From Eretmocerus hayati (lineage: Eukaryota; Arthropoda; Insecta; Hymenoptera; Aphelinidae): a stretch of 64,000 nt of DNA. The stretch is from NCBI GenBank assembly GCA_029851415.1, contig CM056742.1, positions 94,168,748 through 94,232,747 on the forward strand. Reading direction: 5' to 3'. Position numbers and translations under genes: made by a program. Below are positions 11,681-23,971 of this stretch, piece by piece (position 1 is the stretch's first letter; every line of letters starts with the position of its first letter). The notes beneath the pieces were generated by a model, which saw only the letters and a list, made by a program, of their open reading frames with translations, searched no databases and was not told where the DNA came from.

Positions 11681-12760
11681 CCCTGCTGCAAAAGTTCGAT
11701 TGGATTCGATTGAAATACATCCAATCGTTTTGAATCTAGATTCTTATGATGAATTTGAGACATGACTTTCAGGATTGAGGAAGATTGGAGTTCAATAACG
11801 ATCAATGATGTTGATCATGATTCGAACAGTATAGACCAATCTTCACCAATGCAGACTTTTCACAGAAAGTGAGATTGCCAATCAAACTCAATACTTACTG
11901 CCAGTATTCGGGAGTCGATGTTCTATCTGTATGAATGCTGATTCCCTTGATAGAATATCGCGATTCCAATCTGTGTCAATGCCACAAAAAGCATTGACGA
12001 GCTATGGGTCCTATCTACTTCAATCAATTCCAACACTGTTTTTCATTAATGGAAACATCGAGATCTCAATCCGCCTCAATCGACCTCGATACTGACTGGA
12101 AGCATTGGAGACCTCAAACCCTATTCATCTGGATCGATTTGAATGCTGTATATCATTATTGCAATTCCGAAATCCTATCTGCCTCAATCGATTTCAATAC
12201 TGTTTCCCAGTATTGGAAACATCGAGATATCAATCCACCTCAATCGACCTCAATACTGAGTGGAAGCATTGGTATCTTTATATCCTATTTATCTGAATCG
12301 ATTTGAATGCTGGATATCAATATTGAAGCTTGAGATCCTATCTGCCTCAATCGATTCCGATACTGTTTTTCAGTATTGGGAACATCGAGAACTCAATCCT
12401 CCTCAATCGACCTCAATACTGACTTTCAGTCATTATAGCAAATCAACGTGTTACATATACATCACTCACATTACAGCTAAGGTTTCAATACAATCCAATA
12501 CTCATTCTAATCATGACCGCATTAACATATCATCGCATCACATATTTAAACGCTATTTGGAAGTTCTGTCACTCATTAGTCTTATATAGAAACAAATGGT
12601 TCGTCGCTTGCGAGAAAGCAATCCCATGACATTTGGATGCAAACTGAGATAGTCATCGAAACGCCACCTAGCGTCAGCCACTCGAATTCTACCGATCTCA
12701 ATCGATTCCGATACTAACTTTCAGGAATGAGAATTTCAATAACTCACACCACTTATACCA
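11681..12760. repeat. Rearranged fragment of the compound satellite
   Basis: It starts ccctgctgcaaaag, the same head found at 18311 and 36226. From about 12000 it carries diverged 164-bp-type units in the opposite orientation (tcaatcgattccaatactg, cagtattgg). Near 12600-12740 it is the reverse complement of 53040-53150 (cgcctagcgtcagccactcg). The opposed parts suggest inversion. The three frames of 63-109 residues are repeat translations. Confidence 0.7.
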
Positions 12761-13377
12761 GGAGGTAACGAACTAACGAACCTGAGCTTTGATCGAGTCA
12801 TCACTCGCAGAATCAGCGCAATCGGCTAGTGCGCATGCACATCTACATACTTGCTGAGCACATACACACAGTGGTGGTGTTTAAGCGCAATGATCGAAAA
12901 AATTTAAGACAAAAACTTGAATATTCAGTTTAAAACTCTTGAAAATTTGAGTCAAGTACTGTTTCTTGAAAATTCATGGATACATTCTGTACTGCATTTC
13001 CAAAGGTAAAGTTTTTGATTCGTTTTCAGTTGCAGCTTGATATCTAATTCAAGTGATCCAAACACTGTGAATTGAATATCTGAATAGCATTCAATTTTTC
13101 TCACTAAGAACGTGATTAATGTTGTGCGATTTTGACATGGTTTCTGATGATATTTCGAAATGATATTGCTTGTGATCAATAGTCACAGGTAATAATGGTA
13201 GAGATGTTGTGAGTCTATAGTACTAATATTTCAGGTAGAGATGAATTTTGTTTGTTAAATTCGTGCGAACAGAGACAATTGTGGATTAGGTTCCATCACA
13301 GTCTTGTTCCTTCTGTTTTTTCTTCACTACAAGTTTCTAAAATGTAAATATGCAGAGGCAAGCGATGTTGAGAATTA
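12761..13377. other. Stretch without a clear gene
   Basis: AT-rich. The word cttgaaaattca recurs (about 12930-12980) and is shared with 21720-21930, so part is a dispersed repeat. The last 50 bases are the outer piece of the reading frame interrupted by the TIR element at 13378. Confidence 0.4.
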
Positions 13378-16300
13378 GTCCGGGAGCTGGTGAACTTTTT
13401 TTGTGTCACATTTAGTAAAACCTAGAATAGTGTTCAAAACATTATTCTCTGTCTCCCGACCCCAAAACCGGCGTCAGACGGCCTAGTTTTGGGGGATTAT
13501 TTTTTTATTGATTTTCAAAATGATTATTTTGACAGGTTTATGTGTCATAATCCGTAGAAGCTGAATATTTCGAGGATGATAGTTTATGATTAGAGATGCC
13601 CAAAAATGGCCGTCAGACCGCTCCGGAGTGGGGGGATACGCGTCAGCACAATTTTGAAAATCGATATGCGATAAGATCGTGTGTCATGTTTAGTAAAACT
13701 TGGGAATTTGTAGTATCGTAGATCTCATGCTTCTTAACAAGATTTCAATCGTCAGACCACTCAATGGTGGGGGGTTTCCGAATCAGACGGCCTATAAGGT
13801 GCCGGGTAAGGTCACGGGAATAAGGGGTCAAAATATCAATAGAGGTCCGAAAAAATTCAGGCACGCTCTTTCTACCGTGAAGAATGGAATTCTCTTACTT
13901 TAGACCAAATTCTGTGCGAAACATAACCTACAGAAATTATATAATTGTCCAAAATTCTTTGAAGGTATATTTTACGTATGAAAATGTCTGAAAACATTAC
14001 TGCTGGTTATCCTTGTACGCATCTACGACGATATTTCATATATTTCTTAAAATATCTCATTCCAAAATTTATTAATTGAAAAAAATTTGAGATTTTGAAG
14101 AAATTCCCAGGTTATTTCACTATATAAAATCATGCTTTTCTCCGACCTTTTTATGGTTTTCCCATTATCGATCGGAAAATATTGGTTTTTTAGAAAAACT
14201 TGTTGAGGGGTAATTTGTAGATTTCTAAATGGTCTATAAGATGAGTTCATACACTTTCCCCCGTAAAATTCATCCTTTGGGAGTTTTTCTTGATCAAAGT
14301 TATGATCGAACTTGTTTAAATGAATTCGCTAATATTGTTTATATTGGGTCCAAGTTATTTTTCCTAAGTAACAGAGTCAATTTCAAAAAGGGAAGGTCTC
14401 CTGGTACTCTTTCTTAAGTTCCATCGTTTCCGGGTAATAAGAAAAGAAGATTTTGCGACTTGCAACTCGAAGTGATGTAGGAAAGTACCGCAATGAGGGT
14501 GAGAAGTTGCAAAATTTGCTTTTTCCATTACTTAAAATCGATGAAACTAAGGCAAAAATACTAAAAGACCTTGCGACGGGCCCCTTCGCTATGATACCAG
14601 TATAGCTCCGGTACCCGCGCAATTCATCGAGCAGACAGCGTAATTCGACCTTTCGCCGCCAGATGGCTGTCTCTAATACACCGTTTGCAAGCGAAGCACC
14701 TGCCAGCATTGATATCCACCCGACGACCGCTTCGAACAAATCAGTCTGCACCGAGCAGCGGACTCATGCGCCTCTCTTGGAACCAGGAGCTCTGGTTCAA
14801 GAGATGGCTCTAGAGTCTTGCAGCTGGCAACTCCTCTCTGTTCATAGGAGCTCTATAGACAGATGAGAACATCCAGTAGACGACTCCTTGGGAGCGCCAA
14901 GAGTCGCACTAGTCCGCGACCGCGACACCGTCACTCGGACACACACTTCTAGCCCGGAGGGAGCTCCTCCGTGGCAGTAGAATCATACACCCTTGTAGGC
15001 TTTCTGGGAGCTCCAGGAGTCGAACCCCACACACCGGCTATGCCCCCGCGTTTGGCTCGGAGGGAGCTCCTCCGTGGCTCTATAGTAATCCGTATCAACA
15101 TATACCATGTATCCACCGTTCGTTGGGCTAGACCGAATTTGTAATACACGCGTTCGTAATGAATATCAGATTTCTTTTTGACTATTTATCATTCATGACT
15201 ATTTGTAAATATGGTTTTAATATATCTATTTCTATTAATGAAACGCTGTCTTTGAAGTCTTAAACCGGACCTAAACCCTAACTTTCCTGACCCTAGTGAA
15301 TCCCTCGGTTACAACCTTTTCTCTTCTAAATTGACTCAATTACCCAGGATAAATAATTAGGACCCGTTATAAACAAATTTAGCAAATTTATTTAAACAAA
15401 TTCGATTATAACTTTGATGAAGAATAACTCTAGAAGGATGCTTTTCACGGGGAAAAGGAGTACAGATCAATCTTGTAGATCGTTTAGAGATCTACAAATC
15501 ACCGATGTTTTTCCAAAAGACCGATATTTTCCGATTTATAATGAAAAAACTGAAGAAATTCGGGAAAGCATGTTTTTATTGTTGATTCATGCCTTTCCCC
15601 AATTTTTGAACAGGAATTCTTAACTTTTCCATAATGTACTATTAGAACCGATGGTAAAGCGGGGACGCAGGAGACCCTTCTCGTCTTCACATTTGCGAGT
15701 AATTGCGAGCGTGGCGCCGAAAATTTAATCGACATTCCGAATCGCCAAAGATTCGAGCAGAATTTGGTTTTACTGAACAAATTTTCGGATACGAGATTTA
15801 AAAAGAAATATCGTAAATGCGTACAAGGATAACCAGCAGTAATGTTTTCAGACATTTTCATACGTAAAATATACCTTCAAAGAATTTTGGAAAATTAAAT
15901 AATTTTTGTAGGTTATGTTTCGCACAGAATTTGGTCTAAAGTAAGAGAATTCCATTCTTCACGGTAGAAAGAGCGTGCCTGAATTTTTTCGGACCTCTAT
16001 TGATATTTTGACCCCTTATTCCCGTGACCTTACCCGGCACCTTATGGGCCGTCTGATTCGGAAACCCCCACCATTGAGTGGTCTGACGATTGAAATCTTG
16101 TTAAGAAGCATGAGATCTACGATACTACAAATTCCCTAGTTTTACTAAATATGACACACGATCTTATCGCATATCGATTTTCAAAATTGTGCTGACGCGT
16201 ATCCCCCCGCTCTGGAGCGGTCTGACGGCCATTTTTGGGCATCTCTAATCATAAACTATCATCCTCGAAATATTCAGCTTTTACGGATTATGACACATAA

Positions 16301-16459
16301 ACCTGTCAAAATAATCGTTTTGAAAATCAATAAAAAAATAACCCCCCAAAACTAGGCCGTCTGACGCCGGTTTTGGGGTCGGGAGACAGAGAACAATGTT
16401 TTAAACACTATTCTAGATTTTACTAAATGTGACACAAAAAAGTTCACCAGCTCCCGGAC
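13378..16459. mobile_element. 3.1-kb long-TIR DNA element
   Basis: It begins gtccgggagctggtgaac and ends with the exact inverse. Arms of about 1.0-1.1 kb (13378 to about 14395, and about 15316 to 16459) stay alignable, including the mirrored gaccccaaaaccgg near 13461 and ccggttttggggtc near 16368. The unique centre (about 14396-15315) has no transposase I can recognise. It does contain two copies of the self-complementary word ggagggagctcctcc, near 14959 and 15060. Flanks read TA on both sides (13376-13377 and 16460-16461), or alternatively AAT, so a mariner-like TA duplication is possible. The 122-residue minus frame at 14383-14751 is unassigned. Confidence 0.85.
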
Positions 16460-16461
16460 TA

Positions 16462-16688
16462 AATAGGATTATATCGACTTCATTATCTTGGTTTATGCTC
16501 TGAGGTATGTCAGGAGGGACAAGAGCCATTCTCTGTTTGGAAATTTCATTGTCTTGATGCTTATTAACTCCTAGCTCATGTAATATTTCTCTCTCTTTCA
16601 ACTTCAAATCCTGGTAATGACTCAACAGCATCTGTTTCTCCATCTTTAATTCTGCATTCTCCAACTCTAATAATTGTAGCTCATTCAT
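16462..16688 (-). pseudogene. Helical/coiled-coil reading frame interrupted by the TIR element
   Basis: From an ATG at 16688 the minus strand encodes a Glu/Leu/Lys-rich segment (LELENAELKMEKQMLL, then LKEREILHELG) that looks like a coiled coil, followed by a Pro-containing tail. The frame is cut after VDIIL by the 3.1-kb TIR element. Beyond it the frame could continue at 13327-13375 to a TAG at 13327. Such helical tails occur at the end of Myb/SANT-like and other DNA-binding proteins in insects, but no diagnostic domain is present here. It could be a host exon or a transposon-encoded partner. Confidence 0.4.
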
Positions 16689-16899
16689 GATTCGCTACCC
16701 AGGAATAAGATTCGTTCTTCTCTTTTTCTTCCCACCCTCCTATCTAGTGTTCATGAATGCTACATAATATGCTCTAGATTGAGTTGAAACTGGTTTTATG
16801 TAGTATCTAATCTTCAACGGACCAATGTTAAATGTCACTCTCGAACTCTACTATTATCTGGAGGACGATGAAAGTGACGTCTGCGCCGAGAAAATCCCT

Positions 16900-17680
16900 A
16901 GGAAATCCAACGCATATGCGAAAGATAGCGGGCCCCGGGATCAGCCTTCGCGTACGCGAAAATTGGGCCCCTCTGCTTGCGCAGAGTCTATTAGGCAACG
17001 CCCTTCTGGAAAATTCTATGTACACAGAGAATGGAGCCTTTGTGTACGCGAAGAATCTCTGATTACGCGTACGCGACAGAGGCGTTGGATTCGCTTTATC
17101 TTCAATAGGAAGAACGAAGACACCTTCCGCATGCGCAAACAGCTAGGGGGTCTGTATAAACCAAATCCGCGTATACTAATTTGAAAAGCAGAATTTCGCG
17201 TGTGCGAAAATTTAGCGGACGCGAAGAGATTGCGAAGCGCCGTCCCGAAAAATTTTGCGTGAGCGAAGAGAGCAGACTTCCGCGTACGCGAAGACTTTTT
17301 GTTTCCGCGTACGCAAAAATGGCGTGGGCTTCGCTCTATCTCCAAAACGAAGGATGATTGTACCTTTTGCGTGCGCGAACAGTTAGCGGGACTGCGTGGA
17401 CCGCATACGCTTACGCTAACACGAAAAGCAAAGTACTCGAATGTTTGATATACGCAACACTATTTAGCGTAAGCGGAAGATTTCGCGTACGCGGAGAGAT
17501 TGCGGGGTGCCGTCCCGAAAATTTCACGTAAGCGGAAGAAGCACATTTACGCGTATGCAAAGACTTCCTGATTCCGCAAACGCGATTATGGGGTCGGATG
17601 CGCTCTCGCTTCAACACAAAGTACATGAGCACCGTTTGCGTGTGCGAACAGCTAGGGAGTCAGTGATGAGCACACGAAGA
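16900..17680. repeat. GCGTACGCG-rich tandem repeat, about 240-270-bp units
   Basis: The palindromic word gcgtacgcg and variants recur at least ten times. Longer-range markers recur too: the gcgcaaacagctaggg type at about 17134, 17375 and 17642, and gccgtcccgaaaa at 17239 and 17510. This indicates about three diverged units. The block stands out as GC-rich in AT-rich surroundings. Several 60-120-residue frames are by-products. Confidence 0.7.
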
Positions 17681-17699
17681 AGTCAGTGATGAGCAAGTG

Positions 17700-18308
17700 A
17701 TTGGAGTCTAGTTTCTGAAATTGCTGGAAAACAACGATGCTCAGTGATGAGTGGAATTGTTGCTCTTTTTGGTCATCCGAACTGTCAGAGAGCTTTGTGC
17801 ATTGACATCAGGACCAAGGGAAAAAATATCATGTTTCCAAATGCGAGATTCTGCATTTAATACGATCACAACCAGCCCAAAATTCAGGGTTCGAATCGAG
17901 GTCTCGCGAGTTTTGCAATAATACGGATCAAAGCACTTGATATGGTTTTTGATTGATCAATGAGGACTAGAATAGTTTTGCAAAATATTTTCGATGTATT
18001 CTGCGACGTTTCGTCGACTAATGCGTCTACCTCATCAGGCTTGGGAACTTCCTATAAAAGTAACAGAGATCAGATATAACAAAAAATTACACATGAAACG
18101 AGGGCACTGATGAAACACATAATGGACTGCTGAATACCTCCGAACTATATAATGACATTGTTATACCGCGGACAAGCAAAATAGACCGTTCCTTGTCACA
18201 GCTGACTAAAAGCGCAAGTGAAACGTATCAACGATGTACATTCAGTATGAACGTCTATGACGAATTCAAAACAAAGCTATAAATAGCAACGAGACAGATG
18301 TAGGTAAA
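17700..18308. other. Stretch without a recognisable gene
   Basis: No reading frame with known features. A small imperfect palindrome, gcgacgtttcgtcgac, lies near 18003. Confidence 0.4.
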
Positions 18309-21300
18309 GACTACCCTGCTGCAAAAGATCGATTGAGATAGATTGAAAACCAATCGAATCCTATCAGGATAAATACATTTTGATCGGTTCTATCATTCAA
18401 CCAGCGAGAGCAGTATTGGAATTCAATGCAGATCAATCGAACATAGACCCAATCTAGCTGAATCCTGAATTGTAGATTTGAGATCACAAGTGCCAATCGA
18501 ATTCTATACTGTTGATGAAGATTGATGTAAGCGAATATAATCCAATACTAGTATTCAGCATAGGATAGGATCCGGATGAATGGATGAAAGATCTTTGCTG
18601 GTTCAATGTGTTTGAATGAACCAATACAGTATTGGAATCAATCTAATTGGACGATGGATCCCTTCTCCCACTGCTCTATCCGGATCAATGCTTCAGAAAC
18701 TGATTCGATTTGCGAAACGATACCAATTGTCTATCCTAACCAATCCCGGATGACAGAATTGAATTTTGCCTTTTGAACACTATTGTTGCAACATTCCTCA
18801 ATCGAACCAAATACTTATCTGCAGTACTGGTGTATAATAGCCTTGCTCATTCCTATCTGTCTCAATCATGAATGTGGAGATTCGAGTCATTAGCCCTGGC
18901 GGATCGATTCCAATCATCCCTCAACCACCTATTGCGGGACTGACCGATCGAGATGAATACTACAGAATCAAATTGGAATCGTGGGTGCATGGTTATTCTA
19001 TCCCTCTTAATACTCACAATCAGTATTAAACTCCTCTAGGTTTCATATATTTCAATCGAATTCAATACTGCTGAGCAGGATTGGAACGGCCTGAAACTGA
19101 GTTTTGCTATCGGTCTGAATCCTGTCAGGGAGCATTGAGTCGACTGTATCAATCGATTCCAATGATGACCCAATCACTCATTGCGTGATTGACCAATCGA
19201 GATGAATACTACAGAATCGAATCGAGATCGTGGGTGCATTGTTATTCTATCCCTCTTGATGCTCACAATCAGTATTAAACTCCTCTAGATTTCATATATT
19301 TCAATCGAATTCAATACTGCTGAGCAGGATTGGAACGGCCTGAAACTGAGTTTTGCTATCGGTCTGAATCCTGTCAGGGAGCATTGAGTCGACTGCATCA
19401 ATCGATTCCAATGATGACTTTATCACTCATTGCGTGATTGACCAATCGAGATGAATACTACAGAATCGAATTGAGATCGTGGGTGCATTGTTATTCTATC
19501 CCTCTTAATACTCACAATCAGTATTAAACTCCTCTAGATTTCATATATTCCAATCGAATTCAATACTGCTGAGCAGGATTGGAACGGCCTGAAAATGAGT
19601 TTTGCTATCGGTCTGAATCCTGTCAAGGAGCATTGAGTCGACTGCATCAACTGATTCCAATGGTGACCCAATCACTCATTGCGTGATTGACCAATCGAGA
19701 TGAATACTACAGAATCGGATCGAAATCATGGGTGCATGGTTATTCTATCCCTCTTAATGCTCACAATCAGTATTAAACTCCTCTAGATTTCATATATTTC
19801 AATCGAATTCAATACTGCTGAGCAGGATTGGAACGGCTTGGAAATGAGTTTTGCTATCGGTCCGAATCCTGTCAGGGAGCATTGAGTCGACTGCATCGAT
19901 CGATTCCAATGATGACCCAATCACTCATTGCGTGATTGACCAATCGAGATGGATACTACAGAATCGAATTGAAATCATGGGTGCATGGTTATTCTATCCT
20001 TCTCAATACTCACAATCAGTATTGAACTTCTCTAGATTTCATATACTTGAATATGATTCAATTCTGCTGAGAAGGATTGGTACGGCCTGAAGATGAGTTC
20101 TGCTATCGGTCTGAATCATGCCAGGCAGCATTGAATTGACTGCGTCAATCGATTTCAATGATAACCCAATCACTCATTGCGTGATTGACCAATCAAGATG
20201 GATACTACTGAATCGAACTGAAGTCGTGGGTGCATGGATGTCCTATCCTTCTCAATACTCACAATCAGTATTGAACTCTTCCTGATTCCATAAATTTGAA
20301 TCGAATTGAATACTGCTGTGCAGAATTGGAACGGCTTGAAGATGAGTTTTGCTATTGGGTAGGTGGATGCTTTATAAGGTCTGCAATGCTGAAAATCAGT
20401 ATCGAGATCGATCAAAGTGGGTTAAGATTTCGATGTTCCCAATACTGGAAAACAGTACTGAAATCGATTGGGGCAGATAGGATTTCAAGTCCTCAATACT
20501 GATATTTAGCATTCATTCCGATTCAAGTAAACATCGTATAAGGTCTGCAATGTTGAACATCAGTATTGAGATCGATTGAAGCGTATTGAGATCCCGATAT
20601 CCCCAATACTGAAATACAGTACTGGAATTGATTGGGACAGATAGAATTCCAAGTCCTGAATACTGATATCCAGCATTTAATTCGATCCAGGTGAATATCA
20701 TATAAGGTCTGCAATGCTGAAAATCAGTATCGAGATCGATCAAAGTGGGTTAAGATTTCGATGTTCCCAATACTGGAAAACAGTACTGAAATCGATTGGG
20801 GCAGATAGGATTTCAAGTCCTCAATACTGATATTTAGCATTTATTCCGATTCAAGTAAACATCGTATAAGGTCTGCAATGTTGAACATCAGTATTGAGAT
20901 CGATTGAAGCGTATTGAGATCCCGATATCCCCAATACTGAAATACAGTACTGGAATTGATTGGGACAGATAGAATTCCAAGTCCTGAATACTGATATCCA
21001 GCATTTAATTCGATCCAGGTGAATATCATATAAGGTCTGCAATGCTGAAAATCAGTATTGAGATCGATTGAAGCGAATTGATAACCCGATGTTCCAATAC
21101 TGAAAAACAGTTCTGGAATCGATTGGGGCAGATAGGATTTCAAGTCCTCAATACTGATATGCAGCATTCAAATCGATTCAAGTAGATAGGATATAAGGTT
21201 CCTAATGCTTACTTCCAGTATTGAGATCGATTGAAGTGGATTGAGATAGCGATCTACCTGATACTGAGAGACAGTACTGGAATCGATTCAGGGTATTAGG

Positions 21301-21540
21301 ATATAAGGGCTAGAATACTCACAGTCAGTATTGAGATCATTAAAGTGGGTTGAGATCTCGATGTTCCTAATACTAGAAAACAATAATGAAATCGACTGGG
21401 GCAGATAGGATTTCAAGTCCCCAATACTGATATTCAGCATTTTAATCGATTAAGGACGATGAATAAACTCGTCAATGCTCATTGTCAGTATCGGGACCGA
21501 TTGACGTAGTGTGGTAGTTTGGAGTAAAAGGCAAGGCTCG
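18309..21540. repeat. Compound satellite locus 1: unique head, 249-bp units, 164-bp units
   Basis: The locus begins ccctgctgcaaaagatcgat and has a roughly 570-bp head. It is followed by 249-bp units: the marker ttgcgtgatt occurs at 19181, 19430, 19679, 19928 and 20177. Then come 164-bp units: ggtctgcaatg at 20378, 20542, 20706, 20870 and 21034. It ends near gggaccgattgacgt at 21492. Units share gattcaatactg-like words. The same order occurs at 36225-53040. The many 60-110-residue frames are repeat translations. Confidence 0.88.
20378..21180. repeat. Higher-order 328-bp repeat (two 164-bp units)
   Basis: Units alternate, so that 20378-20705 and 20706-21033 are near identical while neighbouring 164-bp units differ. 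This is why identical minus-strand frames appear at 20523-20714 and 20851-21042. It indicates recent duplication of a dimer. Confidence 0.8.
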
Positions 21541-22121
21541 TGCCGTAGGACGTTTCCGTGTATATGATTTCAAATTTTCTTGAAAAAGCAGGAATAAAAT
21601 CTATTGCTGGTGAATGGTGCCTTGTCATTGAATTCTTGGTTATACAATCCGATATGTAGTGATAAACCCGAGACACAAATCTTTATTCCAACTCTGAATA
21701 ATGAGCATCATTTCTAAGTAATCTTGAAAATTCAATTACATCCTTGAAAAAGAAGAATATTTGCATTAAAATTCAGGAATATCTTCTTGAAAATTCAATC
21801 ATGGGACCGGAACTATATTCAATAATAATTCATTGAAAATTCAAGTACAATCTGTTTGAAAAACAATTCAAGCAGCGTCTTGGAAATAGTTTCAAGTTCA
21901 TTTTCTTGAATATTCAAGCAGAAATTTTTCCATCTTCTTTTTTACACTTAAAAAGGCAAATATGACGCTGGCTGGGAAGTTGGCAAATATCGATGAAATA
22001 CAATTTTCTACTCTGGATTCGGTATATTACTACCTATTTAGGCACTTAATTTTATCCATAACTAGTTTACTATATGAAACTGTACCACTAGACTCATCAT
22101 TGCGATAATACTGTATCAAAT
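21541..22121. other. Stretch rich in cttgaaaattcaa words, no gene
   Basis: Between about 21720 and 21930 variants of cttgaaaattcaa recur several times. The same word type occurs near 12930. No coding features were seen. Confidence 0.4.
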
Positions 22122-22445
22122 AGATTAAACACAAATCCTCCGTACGTAGAGCATGGAATCCAGATTGAAACACTCGACAGAGATGAATTCGCCGTGTCCG
22201 GAATACAAACTACTGGAGAAATAAGGAATATGAATACAGTTAATGGTCTGGTTGTTAAATTACGCGATCTCGAACAACAAAAAAGTAATTACTCATTTCA
22301 ATATGCCGTCAAATTGGGTAATTTTGGTACAATTTCGTTACCTTTCATTCTGTTCGGCTCAGCATTTCAACATGCATTGATAAAACCCACTTCTATTAGT
22401 AATGGATCTGAAGCTTACAGTCTCGGCTTTCGATTGACAGGCTAG
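22122..22445 (+). CDS. Unidentified open frame, possible exon
   Basis: An open frame of about 105 codons ends at a TAG near 22445. There is no ATG near its left edge; the frame opens after tag at about 22098-22100, preceded by accactag, which could be a weak splice acceptor. The protein has a mixed, non-repetitive composition (GEIRNMNTVNGLVVKLRDLE, then LGNFGTISLPFILFG) unlike the repeat-derived frames. I do not recognise a family. It may be an internal exon or a decayed element. Confidence 0.3.
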   Translation, partial: RLNTNPPYVEHGIQIETLDRDEFAVSGIQTTGEIRNMNTVNGLVVKLRDLEQQKSNYSFQYAVKLGNFGTISLPFILFGSAFQHALIKPTSISNGSEAYSLGFRLTG

Positions 22446-22493
22446 AAAGTTCGATTTAATGTGTCTAAGCTAGAGCTATTAGCAGTTGAAGAA

Positions 22494-22952
22494 GTGTACC
22501 AAAGTTAGACCCCGATAGGGCAACTTTGGTACACTCACAAAATATTCCAATACTATCCACCAGCATACCAGCATGCGAGTGAATTAATATTAATTGTTCA
22601 GAAATCTAATTTTGACCTGTCTGAAACATTTTAACACCTCGTGGAACATCACTCGACTCAAGATCAGTTGAGAAGAAGCCGTCATAGCAAGGTGCTCTGG
22701 ACTTACCGTATCCTCATACTTCTTACCTACAGTAAGGTAACTTTGGTACGTTTTTTCATGGTTTTCCAAACGACTACAATCATTCACACGGATCTAAGGT
22801 TGCTCAACACATTGTTTATGTGTCCCAAGAAGGGAGGATAGGTTTCGGAGCGATAGAATCATTCACCTTGCCGAATGCAACTTTGAAAGTCATTTTTTAG
22901 AGGTGTACCAAAGTTGCACCCACTGTACCAAAGTTACCAAATTTGACGGTAC
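22494..22952. repeat. Cluster of GTACCAAAGTT inverted motifs (MITE-like)
   Basis: At 22494-22534 gtgtaccaaagtt and aactttggtacac form a hairpin. Further copies occur at 22738-22749 (aactttggtac), at 22903 (gtgtaccaaagttgcaccc) and at 22924 (tgtaccaaagtta). Such motifs usually mark MITE termini. Compare the gtgtacccaact termini of the TA-flanked element at 26705. Exact ends are unclear. Confidence 0.55.
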
Positions 22953-23612
22953 TTCAAATGATTGGAAGATCATCTCTTTGACTTCATTCCATGCAGCACA
23001 ATACAACAATAGCCTCCATTGTTCATGGTTACGGAATATTCCATAAATAACAGCCGTTGAAATAGTCCTTTCCTATTTTAGACGATAACATTTCGAGGAG
23101 CATCCAAAAGCTTGGCGCCAAAAACACAAATAATGATCAAGAATTCGATCCCACAGGAGAGGCATCACTGAAGAAGATCAATGGAGTTATTGAGAGAACA
23201 AACCATAGTAAGAGTCAGCTGCAAGATAATTGAGACTATCTATATCAATTCACAAGAATGATAGAAAGGAGAATGTATACTCGCAATGACAGATAAATAG
23301 AGGCAAACCCTCCTTCAGAGTCATACTATTTTGTGAGACTAACCCAAAATCAGCAAAACGAATTATTGAACAGATCAAATACATATTTTAATCTTGTGAA
23401 GTCATTTTGAAATGACTAGTTGAAAAGACTCGTGTATAAAATTTCACATTTTGAGTTATTTGTTGTTACCAACATATTCCCTGAAGGAGACTGCAATTGT
23501 AGTACGAGAAATTGAATTGTAGAAGCCAATTGAAGGACTCATCACAACAAATCATTCGGAATAACTCTATTCAATGGTATACATTCTGGTTTCGGTCAAC
23601 AAGTCATTAAAC

Positions 23613-23971
23613 TGTAACGTGGGATCTGTGTTTCCATAAAGAACACGATATATATATATATAGTCGGATTTTGAACCTGAATGATATCGAGGTGAGAGAG
23701 AGTGTCCTAATCGTTAGGTTGGTCAGAGCGGTCTGCCACGGCGAGGCCCGTCGTCCGCGACGATGGGTCCGCGACGCGACATCGCGCTTTGGGGAGGGGT
23801 ACCGACGAGATTCCGTCAAAGACGCTGACGGTGCACCGGCTGCGGCTGATGCATTTTCATGTGACGGGGAGTGGCGAGGGGGGGAACCCGTGAGCCTCAC
23901 CACGTCACATCTGTGCCTGAGCCGGGATTCCGTATCGTTCCCGATGCGGTGACCTATATGTATACATAGAA
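23613..23971. other. GC-rich island, possible solo LTR
   Basis: It starts tgtaacgtgggatct, close to the tgtgacgtgggatgg start of the LTR at 28795. It contains gagcggtctg and a CG-rich core, then a tatatgtatacata-type end, again similar in layout to that LTR. No flanking duplication was found. The overlapping 177-residue minus frame is rich in Arg, Ser and His and probably reflects GC-rich non-coding DNA. Confidence 0.3.

Noticed and set aside
18885..20360. CRISPR array
   Set aside because: Repeats are 249-bp contiguous units without short repeats and unique spacers; the context is eukaryotic.
20523..21167. Repeated minus-strand frames of 63-108 residues
   Set aside because: They follow the 164/328-bp satellite period exactly and have satellite composition.
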